Of a DNA stretch of 64,000 bases, positions 24,165-35,035 are shown one piece after another. The notes beneath the pieces are model-generated. The model was not told the origin of the DNA. It saw nothing but the letters and a program-made list of their open reading frames with translations, and did no database searches. How positions within the stretch are numbered: the stretch's first letter is position 1; each line of letters begins with the position of its first letter. The stretch spans positions 97,835,120 through 97,899,119 of the forward strand of contig NC_079136.1 of the NCBI RefSeq assembly GCF_945859705.1, in the 5' to 3' direction. The stretch comes from Episyrphus balteatus. Taxonomy: Eukaryota > Arthropoda > Insecta > Diptera > Syrphidae. The position numbers and the translations under genes are program-made.

Positions 24165-24843
24165 CTAAAAAGAGAACAAGAACAAAAACAAAAAATGAAA
24201 AACAGCAAAATTTAATTAAAGCAAATTGCACGTTCAAATTATATTTATTTATTGAAACGAAACGGTTGCGCCTACAAAATTAGTCATCATAAATCCATCT
24301 ACTACCTATGTACATACATAGTTGGCATTAATGGAAGTTGGTAAACTTGAAATTTGATTTGACTTTGATCTAGAATTTAATTATTTATGTAAGAGGCGTT
24401 AACGGCCTAATGAGACCCTTTGCCAATACAATCCTTCCGCCCCCATGAACTAGTTTAAAATAATGAGTTCGAGGACATTTTATAATGGGATATGAAAAAA
24501 AAAAAAAAAAACAGAAGGGAGTGGAGAATAATAATTCATTTAATAACGGAAGTCATGATGTTTCATGTTTGAAAGACTTTTTGTTTCTCTTTGTTTACTA
24601 TTTTATGAGTTATTTTTTGTATTGTTTTAAGCAACAAGTTCTTGGAAATAATCGATTTTACGTTGTATGTCATTTTTCTTTGTACAGTTTTCAATTTAAA
24701 AAAATAAATAAATGATTTCTTTTATATGTTTCATGTGTAAATTTTATTTTTATGGGAATCATAAATTTGAATTTTATTTGATTGGTACCTATGTATGTTT
24801 ATTTGGTCAACAGATAATAGTAAATTTTTGGAAATGGAAGTTC

Positions 24844-24857
24844 TTATAACTGAAATG
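24844..24857. repeat. 14-bp target-site duplication, left copy
   Basis: ttataactgaaatg, identical to 26853-26866, bracketing the LINE at 24858-26852. Confidence 0.85.
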
Positions 24858-26852
24858 TTATTATTATTATTATTACAAATTCTTTATTTGATCAAAACTC
24901 GAAATACATTTGAAAAATTATATAAGAACATTAGCATGGCAAAAAATATATTTGCCGTCTGCCTGAAAATTGACATTTATCGAGAATAAAAAAAGAAAGT
25001 TTAAGATTAGATATAAAATTTATAAATAGATTATGTAGACAATTGAATAAAAAGATTGAATTTAAATAAATAATAAAAATTTAAATTTACTCTAAAAAAC
25101 TGTTTCGGTAATCTAAGGCATGATCAATAAAATTGTAAAGGTCCTTCCAACCCCACTCTCCGTTTAAAATTTGTTTCGCTTCCTGGTGATTGAGAAAGCT
25201 TTTGGAAAAATAAAGTCTTCGAAGTTCTTGTAGCATTGGACAAACGGCTAAGAAGTGGTTGACATCTTCGATTTCATTTCGATTGCAGAGGTTACACCTG
25301 GGATTATCATTTCTGTGAGGTTTGTAATTAAGATTTAGCATCTCAGTTCTTGCTTTAAACAAAGTACCTATTTGATTTGCAGAGAGATTACTATTAAAAT
25401 AATTGTTTACGAACAAAGTGTGATTAAGTTGCTTATAGACCAATCTGCTTGGAGAGGTTCTAGCCCTATTCAAGAAATTGAGATACAATGAATCATCAAC
25501 CAATGCAATACATTCATAAAACCTACCTTTCCAATTAGCAAGAGTAGTTGTACTTAGGTTTAGATTAAATCCGTGTGCATTTGCTATTTCATACCATTCT
25601 TTAAACGGTGATAAATTCCTTCGGAATGCGAAATCCATCATTTGCTTATGAAGATTTTCATTTGACCTTTGCATTACTTTTACTATATAATCGGCATTAA
25701 ATTTAAGATTTTTTAGAAAAATCGGAGGGATACCTGATTCCACATGTATAGCGTAAGTTGGTGTATAATTTGGAAGTTTGAATATACGTTTAAAAAAGAA
25801 GCGCTGCACTACCTCAAATTCATCGAGATCTTGGTAACCAAAAACTTGACTGGCATAGCATAAGCATGAGTTTATAGTGGCTTCAAAAACTCTAAATTTT
25901 GCTGAGATGCCTATGTACTTATTGCAGAAGATTTTGTTCCATATAAGGTTTATTGCAGTTTTTGCCGACAAGCATTTTTCCTTAACATGGGGCCGGAAAT
26001 CGAGATTGCTACAAAATAGAACACCTAAATACTTGAATTGGTTAACCACCTCTATAGGTTCACGATCCAATGACCATGCTTCTAGCGGGTTTCTCCTTCG
26101 ACGGGTGCTTTCAAAAATCATAATTTTTGATTTTGAGGTGTTTATAATCAGGTCCCATTTATCACAAAAGTTTTTAAGTCTATTAATTTGTAATTGTAAT
26201 GTGGTGGGGTTATCCGCCAAAACAACAAGGTCATCCGCATAAAGTAGTACCTTAATAAGTAGACTTCCGAACCTAACACCCCCAGGAAGATCACGGGAGA
26301 TATCGTCAATGAAAAGGGCGAACATAATCGGGCTTAAGGGGCAACCTTGGGGCACACCGCAATCAGTGTTAAAGAAGCTGGATGTGGAGCTCCCGTTTGA
26401 CACAGTAGCGCAAGTATTAGTGAGGAGAAGTTTATAGAGTCTTAAAAATTTCGTCGATATACCTAAATTTGATAATTTATAAATAAGTGAATTCCGGTTG
26501 ATAGTATCAAATGCTGCCCTAAAATCAATGAAAAATACATAAAGTTTTTGTTTGTTATCGATGAAACGTTTTGCTATGTTGGAGAGTGCGAAGATTTGAT
26601 CCACAGTTGAAAGACCAGAACGAAAACCAGCTTGGAAAGTGCTTAGCAATTTGTTTTCTTCTACCCACTTCATAAGCCTGCAGTATAGAATTTGAGTAAA
26701 TATTTTTCTCAAACAAGGAAGAATCGAAATGCCCCTATAGTTTGCTGGTGAGCTTGGATCTCCTTTTTTAAAAATTGGACAAATTTGTGACATCAAAAAT
26801 GACTGAGGTATTTCTTCTTTTTCAAGAAGCTTATTAAACTGAAATGTGTGAA
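24858..26852 (-). mobile_element. 5'-truncated LINE-type (non-LTR) retrotransposon
   Basis: Minus strand. A perfect 14-bp direct repeat flanks it (24844-24857, 26853-26866). The 3' end on the minus strand is a (TAA)n tail (about 24858-24875), as in I-factor-type elements, next to AATAAAG. The 5' end is truncated inside the ORF, the usual result of target-primed reverse transcription. It sits in sequence upstream of the LDLa exon, possibly intronic. Confidence 0.9.
25087..26852 (-). CDS. Reverse transcriptase ORF of the LINE (N-terminal truncated)
   Basis: An open frame of about 588 codons from the truncation point to TAA at 25087-25089. It lacks the endonuclease and starts at the RT fingers: FKKGDPSSPANYRGISILP, then the palm with FIDFRAAFDTINR, VPQGCPLSPIMFALFIDDI and the catalytic YADD at 26230-26241, then the thumb (FKYLGVLF). 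A C-terminal CX2CX9HX4C zinc motif (CNLC...H...C, about 25240-25300) follows about 300 residues of linker; no RNase H motifs are seen. The frame has no stop, so insertion was probably recent. The predicted first residues (MNIQRRSHIS) are flanking DNA. The clade is uncertain: the tail suggests I-like, but absence of RNase H does not. Confidence 0.88.
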
Positions 26853-26866
26853 TTATAACTGAAATG

Positions 26867-29800
26867 TGTGAACGTCTTTGTATATTCAAAAGTCTGTCTT
26901 ATACACACAAAAATAATAAAATGTGAAATCAACATGAAGAACTGTTGTTTTTATAATATCGTTTTTTAAGTTTTTTTTTAATATATAATTATATTAATTT
27001 ATGATTTACAAAATAATGCAGAAAAAACACCAGTATTCAGTTAGCCTCAGAAATGGAACAGTACAAAAAGGAAGTAGGAAGTACATAATTATCTCCAAGT
27101 TTCTACTTTCTAATAAAACTGACTTTTTTTTTGGTGCAAAAATTTGATGAGCTTTAATTTTGTGGAAATTGAAAAACCAAGAAGGAAAACCTTTAACACC
27201 TGAAGAGCAGCCTAAAGCTGAATGTCCTGATTTCGGGGCTTTGAGTATGTTATATCTTGAGGTGACCTCAATTTAAGACAATAACCCAGGCTACACGATT
27301 TATTGCATTTATTTTATAATTTAGGCAAGTGCATAAGATCCAGACTTTCAATACCAAAATTAGTAAAACAAATCCATAGCAGGGAAGAAATATGACCAAA
27401 ATATGAAGTGTTTAAATCAATAATGGTTTAATTTTTTAATTACATTTGATGTCTGTTGCCGGAATTCAACCAACACGGTCCTTTGAAAAGGAAAACACAT
27501 TTTGTAACAAAGGTTGATTTAACTTTTAACGCAACCCGATTTGACCTTTAGCATTTTATATCATAACTGGTATGAGTATTATTTATAGAACCCTTTAAAA
27601 TGGTTTTGTTTAAATTGGTATCTTTTCTCTTTATGCCTTTGATTACAAAACATTTAATTACAATTTACATATATTTCTCTTGCCTCAAGATATAAACCAA
27701 CAAAATAATATAGATAATGAGTGTTTTGTGTACTATTACACTTTTCTTAAGGGATTAAATGTCAAATCGGCTATCACATTGAACCATTAAGTTTAATTTA
27801 TATTCAGTATACAGTTCGGGAGTTTTCTCCATTTTATCATGGACATCAATGGAGATGTAAAAGGACTTTCTTTCCAACAAGATGGTACCTACTCCAAATC
27901 CACCCTCCTTATTTACTACCATCAAAAACATCGCTTCATTAAAAAAACGATTTGGCAATAGAATCATTTCAAGAAATGGACCTGCCAATTGCCCTTTGAA
28001 TTACTTTTTGTATTGCTTTGTCAAGCTGCTTGTTAGTTCATGCTGATAAATCGGCAACTTAAAAGGTATTGACATTTTTGAGTTTAAAGCAAAAAATAAT
28101 TGTTCGAGTATGGATTTTTGAAATGAAAAATGGCATTTTATAGTTTTGGAATATTAGTAATAACGAAAACTACAGCTTTTCCTCTCCGAACAATCGAGGT
28201 GTCAAAGTGCTTTGTGCATCTCATTGAGGTAGAAGATGATATTGGTGTAAAATTTTCAAAATCCAGATGTTATATTAAGGCTGGGCAGTTCTTTTCATTC
28301 GGCTTTGCAGACTGTTTTTCAGATTAGCAGCGATAAACGCAAGTATTTTGTTGTCATGTTTTTTGTGTTTTGTATACGAGTTAAGGAATTTATGAGAAGA
28401 TACAGTTTAAAGGTCTGCAAAGCTGAACAAATTTCAGAGTGTTCTATTGAAACTCAAGATCTATATTTAAAGAAAATATTTGTATTCAAAATCATTTGAT
28501 CGATTTTTTTTGTTTATTTGGATTTCAGTGACAAAAATAAAGGGTGTTAAGTACATGAAATTGTATATGAGTGTCCAAGCTGTTAGAACCTCATATTAAC
28601 CATCAAAATCCTTTATTTTTCGTGCTTACAAAGTTCACAAATATCTCGGTCTCTTAAAGGAGATATGATGAAAACCGTGTCAAAAATACTTGAAAAGTTA
28701 ATATTTTTTAATTTTGCTGACCTGTTATTATCTTAGAAATTTGCCTGGATGGGAAAATTTAATTAAGTAAATCTACTGTCTAACAATTTTTTCAATGATC
28801 CTAAGTTGAATTTTGAAAAATATTAGCCGTGTTTTATTGGTAACTCAGTACTCAGCTCAATAAAAATTTCGTACGGAAAACAACAACAAATGATTACTAA
28901 GGATAAACAAAAGTTTCTTTCTGTAGTCTTTTGATTACTTTTTCCCAGAAAAAAAAAATTCGGTTTTAAACAATCTACTAAACAATATAACAAAAAAAAA
29001 TAAATCAAAAAATTCATTTTCTAAAAAGAAGAAGAAAAAAACAAAAAACCATAAATATTTTTAAAAAATCCCTCCATTTAACTCTTAATCAAAATTAATC
29101 GATATCAATTTATTTTTAAATAATTTATTTAACATATAATTCCCCAAAATCAACGTAAAACTGTGCCCCCATTGCAAAAGTCAATAACAAAACAAAAGTT
29201 AATAACAAATACAATATTTTTACAAAGTTGGTTTTACTTTACTTAAATTTAAGCATAGTGCTATTGCTATCAAAATATTGATTCAGTATTAAAAAAAACT
29301 TTTTTATTAGGTTCAGAAATCGCTTACATACCGGTGGTCAAAAATTTGATCAGAAATACAGAAAACACGAAAACACTTGGTACTCAAGTTAATGAAAGAC
29401 TGCGAAATTTCACAAAGTTTCTATAAATCAAACTAAGCTTCTTTCTTCATCCAAACTATTCTTTATTAAGGGCACGATCATACCGAAAAGCGCAAAGTCA
29501 AATGTGCCCCGGTGTCAAATTTATCACCGCTTACCCTAACTAAGGTATCATTTATTTGCACCATTTTTTGTTGTCTTTAAATTACCTAAAACGTACTACC
29601 CGCTGAAAGAAAACTAATATAACTACGATTCTTGTAATAATACTGGACAAATAAATCTTTCAAAACACTTGGTATAAGTTTCGCATCTTTAACTCTTTTG
29701 AAATGGATTTTCATTTAAAAAAAGAAAGAGGTGAAGTAAAATATGTTAAGTGTATCATGAATTTCCGTTTTCACTTTGCTTTAGGTACCAATGCAAAAAG

Positions 29801-31634
29801 TTAAGAGTATGTATTGAAAGAAAGGAACAAAGAACGGATAAAAGGTCACTTGGCACAAAATAATTTTATATAATGTATGATTGAAAGCCTAAAGGAACGG
29901 ATATAAATGGCAATATGATGAAATCTTCCATTTCAAAGAACTCTTGTTGTAGGTACTCTCTTACTTTTTGATTAAAAAAAGGAAAAGACAAATATTTTTG
30001 TGTTCATTTTGAATGAGAAATTTTCTAAAGGCTGTTTGATTTCACTTCATTTGGTTTATTATATAAAGGCTCCTATCCTGGGACTCCCACCACAATAGAG
30101 GTTATTGTTAACCCTTTCTTTTTTATTTTGAATTTGGTTAACTGTACAAATTCGTATTGATTCAAAGTAAACAAAACACTTTGTTTACTTTAGACTAAAG
30201 ATAAGCAACATCCAAGGATCGATATTCTACAACATCAATTTTCGGGAAAACCTTATTCCTATATTTGAAATTTGAATACGCAAAGTAAACAAAGTTCAGA
30301 TCTGAATAGCACAATAGAGTAGATGCCTTACCTATGCCCAACTAACAACTAAATTACTTCCGCAATCATAGAGCTGTGTAAATACATGCGCCAATACGAA
30401 TACAAAGTGATATAAGATTGTTTTAAGGGTTATTTAAGAATTGCTGGAAAATTGCCTTATAAATTAAAACAGCTTATGGTTTTGATAAGGTAAAGTAATT
30501 GTGGTTAGCTTTATGCCTTAGAGTAAAGTATTCTCTCTAATTATTCTCATTAAAAAAAAAACACACACATTTCAATGGGGGGTTTCAAAATCAAACCAAG
30601 AGGAACAAAAATATCATTGATGGGGAAAATTTATTATTAAGGGGAGGTTGTTGTGCGCCTATTATGAAACACTTTTGTTAATTAGTGCTCTTTACAAATA
30701 CAAAATTACAAATACTTTTAGCAGATTTTAATTTTCGTTAAAAAATTACTGATCTTATGTTTTTGCTCAACGCTATTAATTCAAAGCAAACAAAATAAAA
30801 AACTAATTGGTCATAAATTATTCGCAATACAATCCAAAAAAAAACGGTCTCTTATCAAGCATACAAAATCAAGGAGTACACTTTAAACAATTGTTGTAAC
30901 TAGGGTCTTAAATAAAAATAAACTTAAACTACAAAAAAAAATTAATTCTTACCCGATTTTGACTTTTTGACTAAAGCAAAAAAACACATTTTATACAAAT
31001 TGGTTCAGGTTTTCCCAAATATCATATCTGGCAATCTTGTAAAAGATTTTTTTATTCATTATTGTTTTTTTCATAAGAATAAACTTATAAAACACTATAC
31101 TTATTATAAATTTATCGAAAAAAATCAGCCCAAAGTCAAAAACTATCATGGGTAAGAAGAAATGAATACTCTTTAAAAATTAATATCTATGAGCAATAAA
31201 AAAGATATTAACATTTTTTTAAATACAGTTACAAAGAATAGCATTTCTTCAAAAATCAAGATGTTAATGAAGCTTCTATCATAAGTATTAACGGAGAAAT
31301 TAACATTAAAGTGAGTAAAGGCATACCAAAGTAAGTGTTTTCATAAATCATCGATAAACGGTATCAACTTGGCAGATAGAGAGTTGCTGTATAACAATTT
31401 TTGTCTTAGAATATAAACAAGAATCATCCTTCAAAATGCCCTTATCTCATTCCGGGACACCCTGCCAACCAAAACAATTGCCCCGAACTTTCCTGTATTA
31501 AATGAGTATAATAATTTATCAGAACAAGTTCACAATTTTTTCAAATTAAAATCATTCTGTTGCAAACCAAATTCATCCTTTTGAAAATCAAATTCTATAT
31601 TTACAAATATGATTCATTAAAGAATGCAATAGTT
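26867..31634. other. No recognised gene or bounded element
   Basis: AT-rich non-coding sequence. The minus-strand ORF at 27755-27988 is not recognised and has no coding support. No RNA gene or element ends were identified. Confidence 0.4.
31627..31634. repeat. 8-bp target duplication, left copy (CAATAGTT)
   Basis: Identical to 36827-36834, flanking the hAT-like element. Confidence 0.85.
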
Positions 31635-32778
31635 CATAGGCGGATCCAGGGTGGGGGGGGCACGTGCCCCCCCCAGAACTTAAAGTTCATACTTAAAGGA
31701 AATCAAACTATAAGAGTTTTTAAAAAATATGAATAATAACAGAAAGAACTTGAGTGAAACTCTTGTCTATTTCTGGCTGAAAATGCAAATTTTATTGTTT
31801 GTTGCATCTTTTTCAGATGAAAAGCTCCACCTCACAAATAAATAAACGGCTACTTGTTGGGTACACACGAATTTTTTTTCTATTTAAGAAAAAGTGAATT
31901 TTCAAAGTGATTTTGGTGAAAAATTTTGATATGGACATCGAATGACATTGAATGATATTCTAAAAAAAATAAATTGCACGACTGGGGTCGCACGTACTTG
32001 CTCTTAGAGTTAAAGTTGCTTAAATTTTTAAGATTTTTTATATGTATAGAAATTTGGAAAAAAAATAAAATTCCTTTTAAAAAAAAAAATAAAATAAAAT
32101 CTGAAATTAAATTGCCCTCCAAAACAAGTATGCAGTTTTGATTGATATATTAACATGCATTTTTAGAAAAAAAAATTTTCAAAATCGTTAGAGCCGTTTT
32201 TTAAAAAACTAATTTTTTATAAATAATTTTTTGGAAAAAAAGTTTTAAAATAAAATTGGTATGCCATTTTGTAGAAATCACTAATCAACATCTAAAAACA
32301 AAATTTCAAAAATATTCAATATCCCGTTTTCGAAAATTTGATTTTTCAAAAAAAAATTTTCAAAATTTTTTTAAAAATCCAAAAATTTTTTTTTTCAAAA
32401 TTTTATTTTTGGCTTATATATAAATTATATAAGTGCTTCTTCACAAAAAGTTTCGTTGAAATCGAATAAGCAGTTTCTGAAATAATCGGATTTAAAAAAA
32501 CGGTTCTATGGCAGGTACCGTTAATAATGATTTTCAAAAATTTTTTTTTCATTGGAAGATAGACCTTAGCTTAAAACTAACATTTGAATTTTTTAAACAA
32601 AATCGTTGGAGCCGTTTTCGAGATATTTCAATTTTACTAAAATTGGTATATGACAAGTACCGTTATTTTTGGTCCAAAAAAATTAATTCCAAAAACCCCT
32701 GTGGAGAGTCGCCAAATAACGCTACATACCAAGTTTGACATTAATCGGTCTATCCGTTTAGGCTGTAGCTCCTTATAC

Positions 32779-33042
32779 AGACAGACAGACAGACTGACAG
32801 ACTGACAGACTGACAGACTGACAGACTGACAGACTGACAGACTGACAGACTGACAGACTGACAGACTGACAGACTGACAGACTGACAGACTGACAGACTG
32901 ACAGACTGACAGACTGACAGACTGACAGACTGACAGACTGACAGACTGACAGACTGACAGACTGACAGACTGACAGACTGACAGACTGACAGACTGACAG
33001 ACTGACAGACTGACAGACTGACAGACTGACAGACTGACAGAC
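32779..33042. repeat. 8-bp satellite (GACAGACT)n, left tract
   Basis: About 32 near-perfect copies of an 8-bp unit after a few GACA units. Continues at 34904 beyond the LTR element. It yields long false ORFs of repeating SVCQSVSL on the minus strand. Confidence 0.95.
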
Positions 33043-33074
33043 TGTTATGCCCCATATATATTTTGACTTTTCAG

Positions 33075-33170
33075 GATGACTTAACAAAATTCACGGACTG
33101 TGCGGCGCTTCCTGATATGGAAGCTTCGACAGTGGCTAGAGCCTTTTACGAACAAATTGTGAGAAGATGA
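33075..33170 (+). pseudogene. Integrase fragment of the LTR element
   Basis: Thirty-one codons reading DDLTKFTDCAALPDMEAS and TVARAFYEQI, which resemble the catalytic-core start of gypsy-type integrases (D-x-(F/L)-TKF...). It ends at a TGA overlapping the ATG of the next ORF. The remainder of the integrase is deleted. Confidence 0.65.
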
Positions 33171-33877
33171 CAGCATCGAACGAGTGGCTATTTAAAGTAA
33201 AGGATACTTTCGTTTTGAACTTGAAGTGTGCCAGTAAGCAATATACCGCCACTCTCAACGGTTTAGGAATCCTTAAAATGGAGTTGCCATGCGAAGCCAG
33301 TGCCAAAGGATTCAAACTGTTTTACGAGTATCACTCCGAGGTCTTCACCGAATACAAACAACCAATGGTGGACCACTCAGAACTTGTACAAGCCTTACAA
33401 GCAAGCTCTGTTCCAGCTAAAGAAGCATCTACACCAAAACTTCTTCCGATACGGATTGGAAACCATAAACATTTTTCCAACAATCTCAATATTGGAAGAA
33501 AGAGTATAGAAGAGCTGGAAAAAGGTTGGAACCAACTGAATGGAGAACGTAAAGCGGCAGATCAAGATTGGGAGCTATCACTACACCGTTACTCCATAAT
33601 GTCGATGATCACGTTGGGAGCAGTTGCTATCATTGCCATATTTCTAGTCCGTTTTTTCCGATCCAGATCAAAATTCACAAAGTCCACCATAACAAAAACA
33701 CCATCACTAACAAGTCTACCACTCCGTGAGGTGAATTTTTACCAAACACCAAAGAGACGTGCTCCTGCAACACCGTTGGCTGAAACAAACAACAGTACAG
33801 CAGTCTTCAGTCTTTCACCTCTGCCCGGGTGTAAGAGCTTAAACAAATTAAAAAAAAAAAAAAAAAAAAATAAATAA
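33167..33877 (+). CDS. Env-like protein, C-terminal part, of the LTR element
   Basis: An open frame of 236 codons. Residues 1-60 have a Cys-containing beta-rich pattern ending in LKMELPCEAS; a hydrophobic segment at about residues 147-165 (SMITLGAVAIIAIFLVRFF) is a likely transmembrane helix followed by a basic, Pro/Thr-rich tail; the end runs into a poly-A-coded Lys stretch. Membrane anchor near the C-terminus just before the 3' LTR is the usual place and form of the envelope gene of insect gypsy-type (errantivirus-like) elements. The ectodomain is mostly missing: no signal peptide or fusion peptide is seen, so this is a remnant. The ATG at 33167 may be fortuitous, created by the deletion. 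Confidence 0.6.
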   Translation: MTASNEWLFKVKDTFVLNLKCASKQYTATLNGLGILKMELPCEASAKGFKLFYEYHSEVFTEYKQPMVDHSELVQALQASSVPAKEASTPKLLPIRIGNHKHFSNNLNIGRKSIEELEKGWNQLNGERKAADQDWELSLHRYSIMSMITLGAVAIIAIFLVRFFRSRSKFTKSTITKTPSLTSLPLREVNFYQTPKRRAPATPLAETNNSTAVFSLSPLPGCKSLNKLKKKKKKNK

Positions 33878-34302
33878 AAATCAACAAACAAAATACTAAT
33901 TAAGTATCAATTTCTCTATCATTTAAAAATAATATTTTGTGTTAAAATAAATAAAATAAATAAATAATAATTAACTAATAATAATAAAAAAAAAAATAAA
34001 AAAAATAAATTAATTATATTTTGTGAAAAAAATAAATAAATAATTAACTAATAATTAAAAAATAAAAAAAAATGTACAAGAAATATAAAAAGTATAAAAA
34101 TAAAAAAGAAATGTATAAAAAATTGTAGTAATTTCTTTATCTAATTATATTTTGTGAAAAAAAAAATATAATAATAATTAATTTCTTTATTTAATATTTT
34201 GTTAAAAAAAAAATATTAATTTCTTGATTTAAAAATATTTTCATTTAAAAAATAATAATAATAGTTAACTTCTTTTTATAAATACGTAAAAAATAACATA
34301 GT

Positions 34303-34500
34303 AATATTTTGTACCAAACAAAAGAAATTTTATTATTGTATTCATTCATTTTTTTAAATTTTATTATATATAATATTTTGTACCAAACAAAAGAAATTTT
34401 ATTATTGTATTCATTCATTTTTTTAAATTTTATTATATATAATATTTTGTACCAAACAAAAGAAATTTTATTATTGTATTCATTCATTTTTTTAAATTTG
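34303..34500. repeat. 69-bp tandem repeat, nearly three copies
   Basis: Units begin at 34303, 34372 and 34441 (aatattttgtaccaaacaaa and onward). It lies between the env-like ORF and the 3' LTR. Confidence 0.95.
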
Positions 34501-34639
34501 AATAATTGGAAAATAATTTAAATATAAAATGAAACAATTGAAAACTATTATTCAATTAGAGAAAAAAAAAAAAATGTTAGATTTAAGTACTTACTTAATA
34601 AAGAAAAACTAACCAGTTCTGGAGACCTGGCCTGAACTT

Positions 34640-34654
34640 CGGAAGGGGGAGGAA
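34640..34654 (+). promoter_or_regulatory. Polypurine tract of the LTR element
   Basis: cggaagggggaggaa directly precedes the TG of the 3' LTR, the expected primer site for plus-strand DNA synthesis. Confidence 0.85.
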
Positions 34655-34903
34655 TGTTATGCCCCATATTGCACTCAGAGCTGACCCGCTCTACTTAAAT
34701 AATTACAGCAACTTTGTGTCACACTTAATGTGACGCAACGCTCAGTGGGTCAAGCCAACTTCCAGAATGCAACTCAGCAGGTCAAAGCTGAGTAATGCAT
34801 TTTGGAAGTTCATGAAGTTCCGGGTTGGTCTTTAGAACTCGAGTTGAGTTTTAATTAAACCACCAACCGCGACGGTCCTTTTTCTTTATAATTTGTTATA
34901 ACA
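34655..34903 (+). repeat. 3' LTR, 249 bp
   Basis: TGTTATGCCCC...GTTATAACA, beginning TG and ending CA, right after the polypurine tract. Its first 15 bases recur at 33043 as the remnant 5' LTR. Confidence 0.85.
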
Positions 34904-34996
34904 AGACTGACAGACTGACAGACTGACAGACTGACAGACTGACAGACTGACAGACTGACAGACTGACAGACTGACAGACTGACAGACTGACAGACT

Positions 34997-35034
<38 letters not shown>
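34904..35034. repeat. 8-bp satellite, right tract, ending in (GACA)n
   Basis: Same GACAGACT unit for about 100 bp, then pure GACA units from about 34998. Continuation of 32779-33042. Confidence 0.95.

Positions 35035-35035
<1 letters not shown>

Larger units (their letters stand above)
33043..34903 (+). mobile_element. Internally deleted LTR retrotransposon (env-bearing, gypsy-like)
   Basis: Lies inside the satellite with AGAC on each side (33039-33042, 34904-34907), consistent with a 4-bp duplication although the repeat makes it ambiguous. The 5' end is only TGTTATGCCCCATAT, the first 15 bases of the LTR found whole at 34655-34903; it then jumps to an integrase fragment, an env-like ORF, an AT-rich tail, a polypurine tract and the 3' LTR. 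Most of the 5' LTR, the primer site, gag and most of pol are missing, so it cannot move by itself. Confidence 0.85.

Noticed and set aside
27755..27988. 77-codon minus-strand ORF
   Set aside because: No recognised domain, no splice context and no convincing neighbours; could be a very old pseudogene but cannot be supported.
29331..29420. Possible upstream exon of the prohormone gene (GTATGT donor on minus)
   Set aside because: Stops in all relevant frames just before the donor, and no signal peptide.
32750..33087. Minus-strand ORFs of repeating SVCQSVSL, about 100 codons
   Set aside because: Translation of the 8-bp satellite in a frame without stops; no gene signals. The same applies to 34855-35073 and to the ACGCACAG ORFs at 17654-17926.
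34245..34521. Repeat-encoded ORFs on both strands
   Set aside because: They come from the 69-bp tandem repeat.
32779..35034. Possible CRISPR-like array
   Set aside because: Pure tandem satellite with no spacers, interrupted by an LTR element, in an insect genome.
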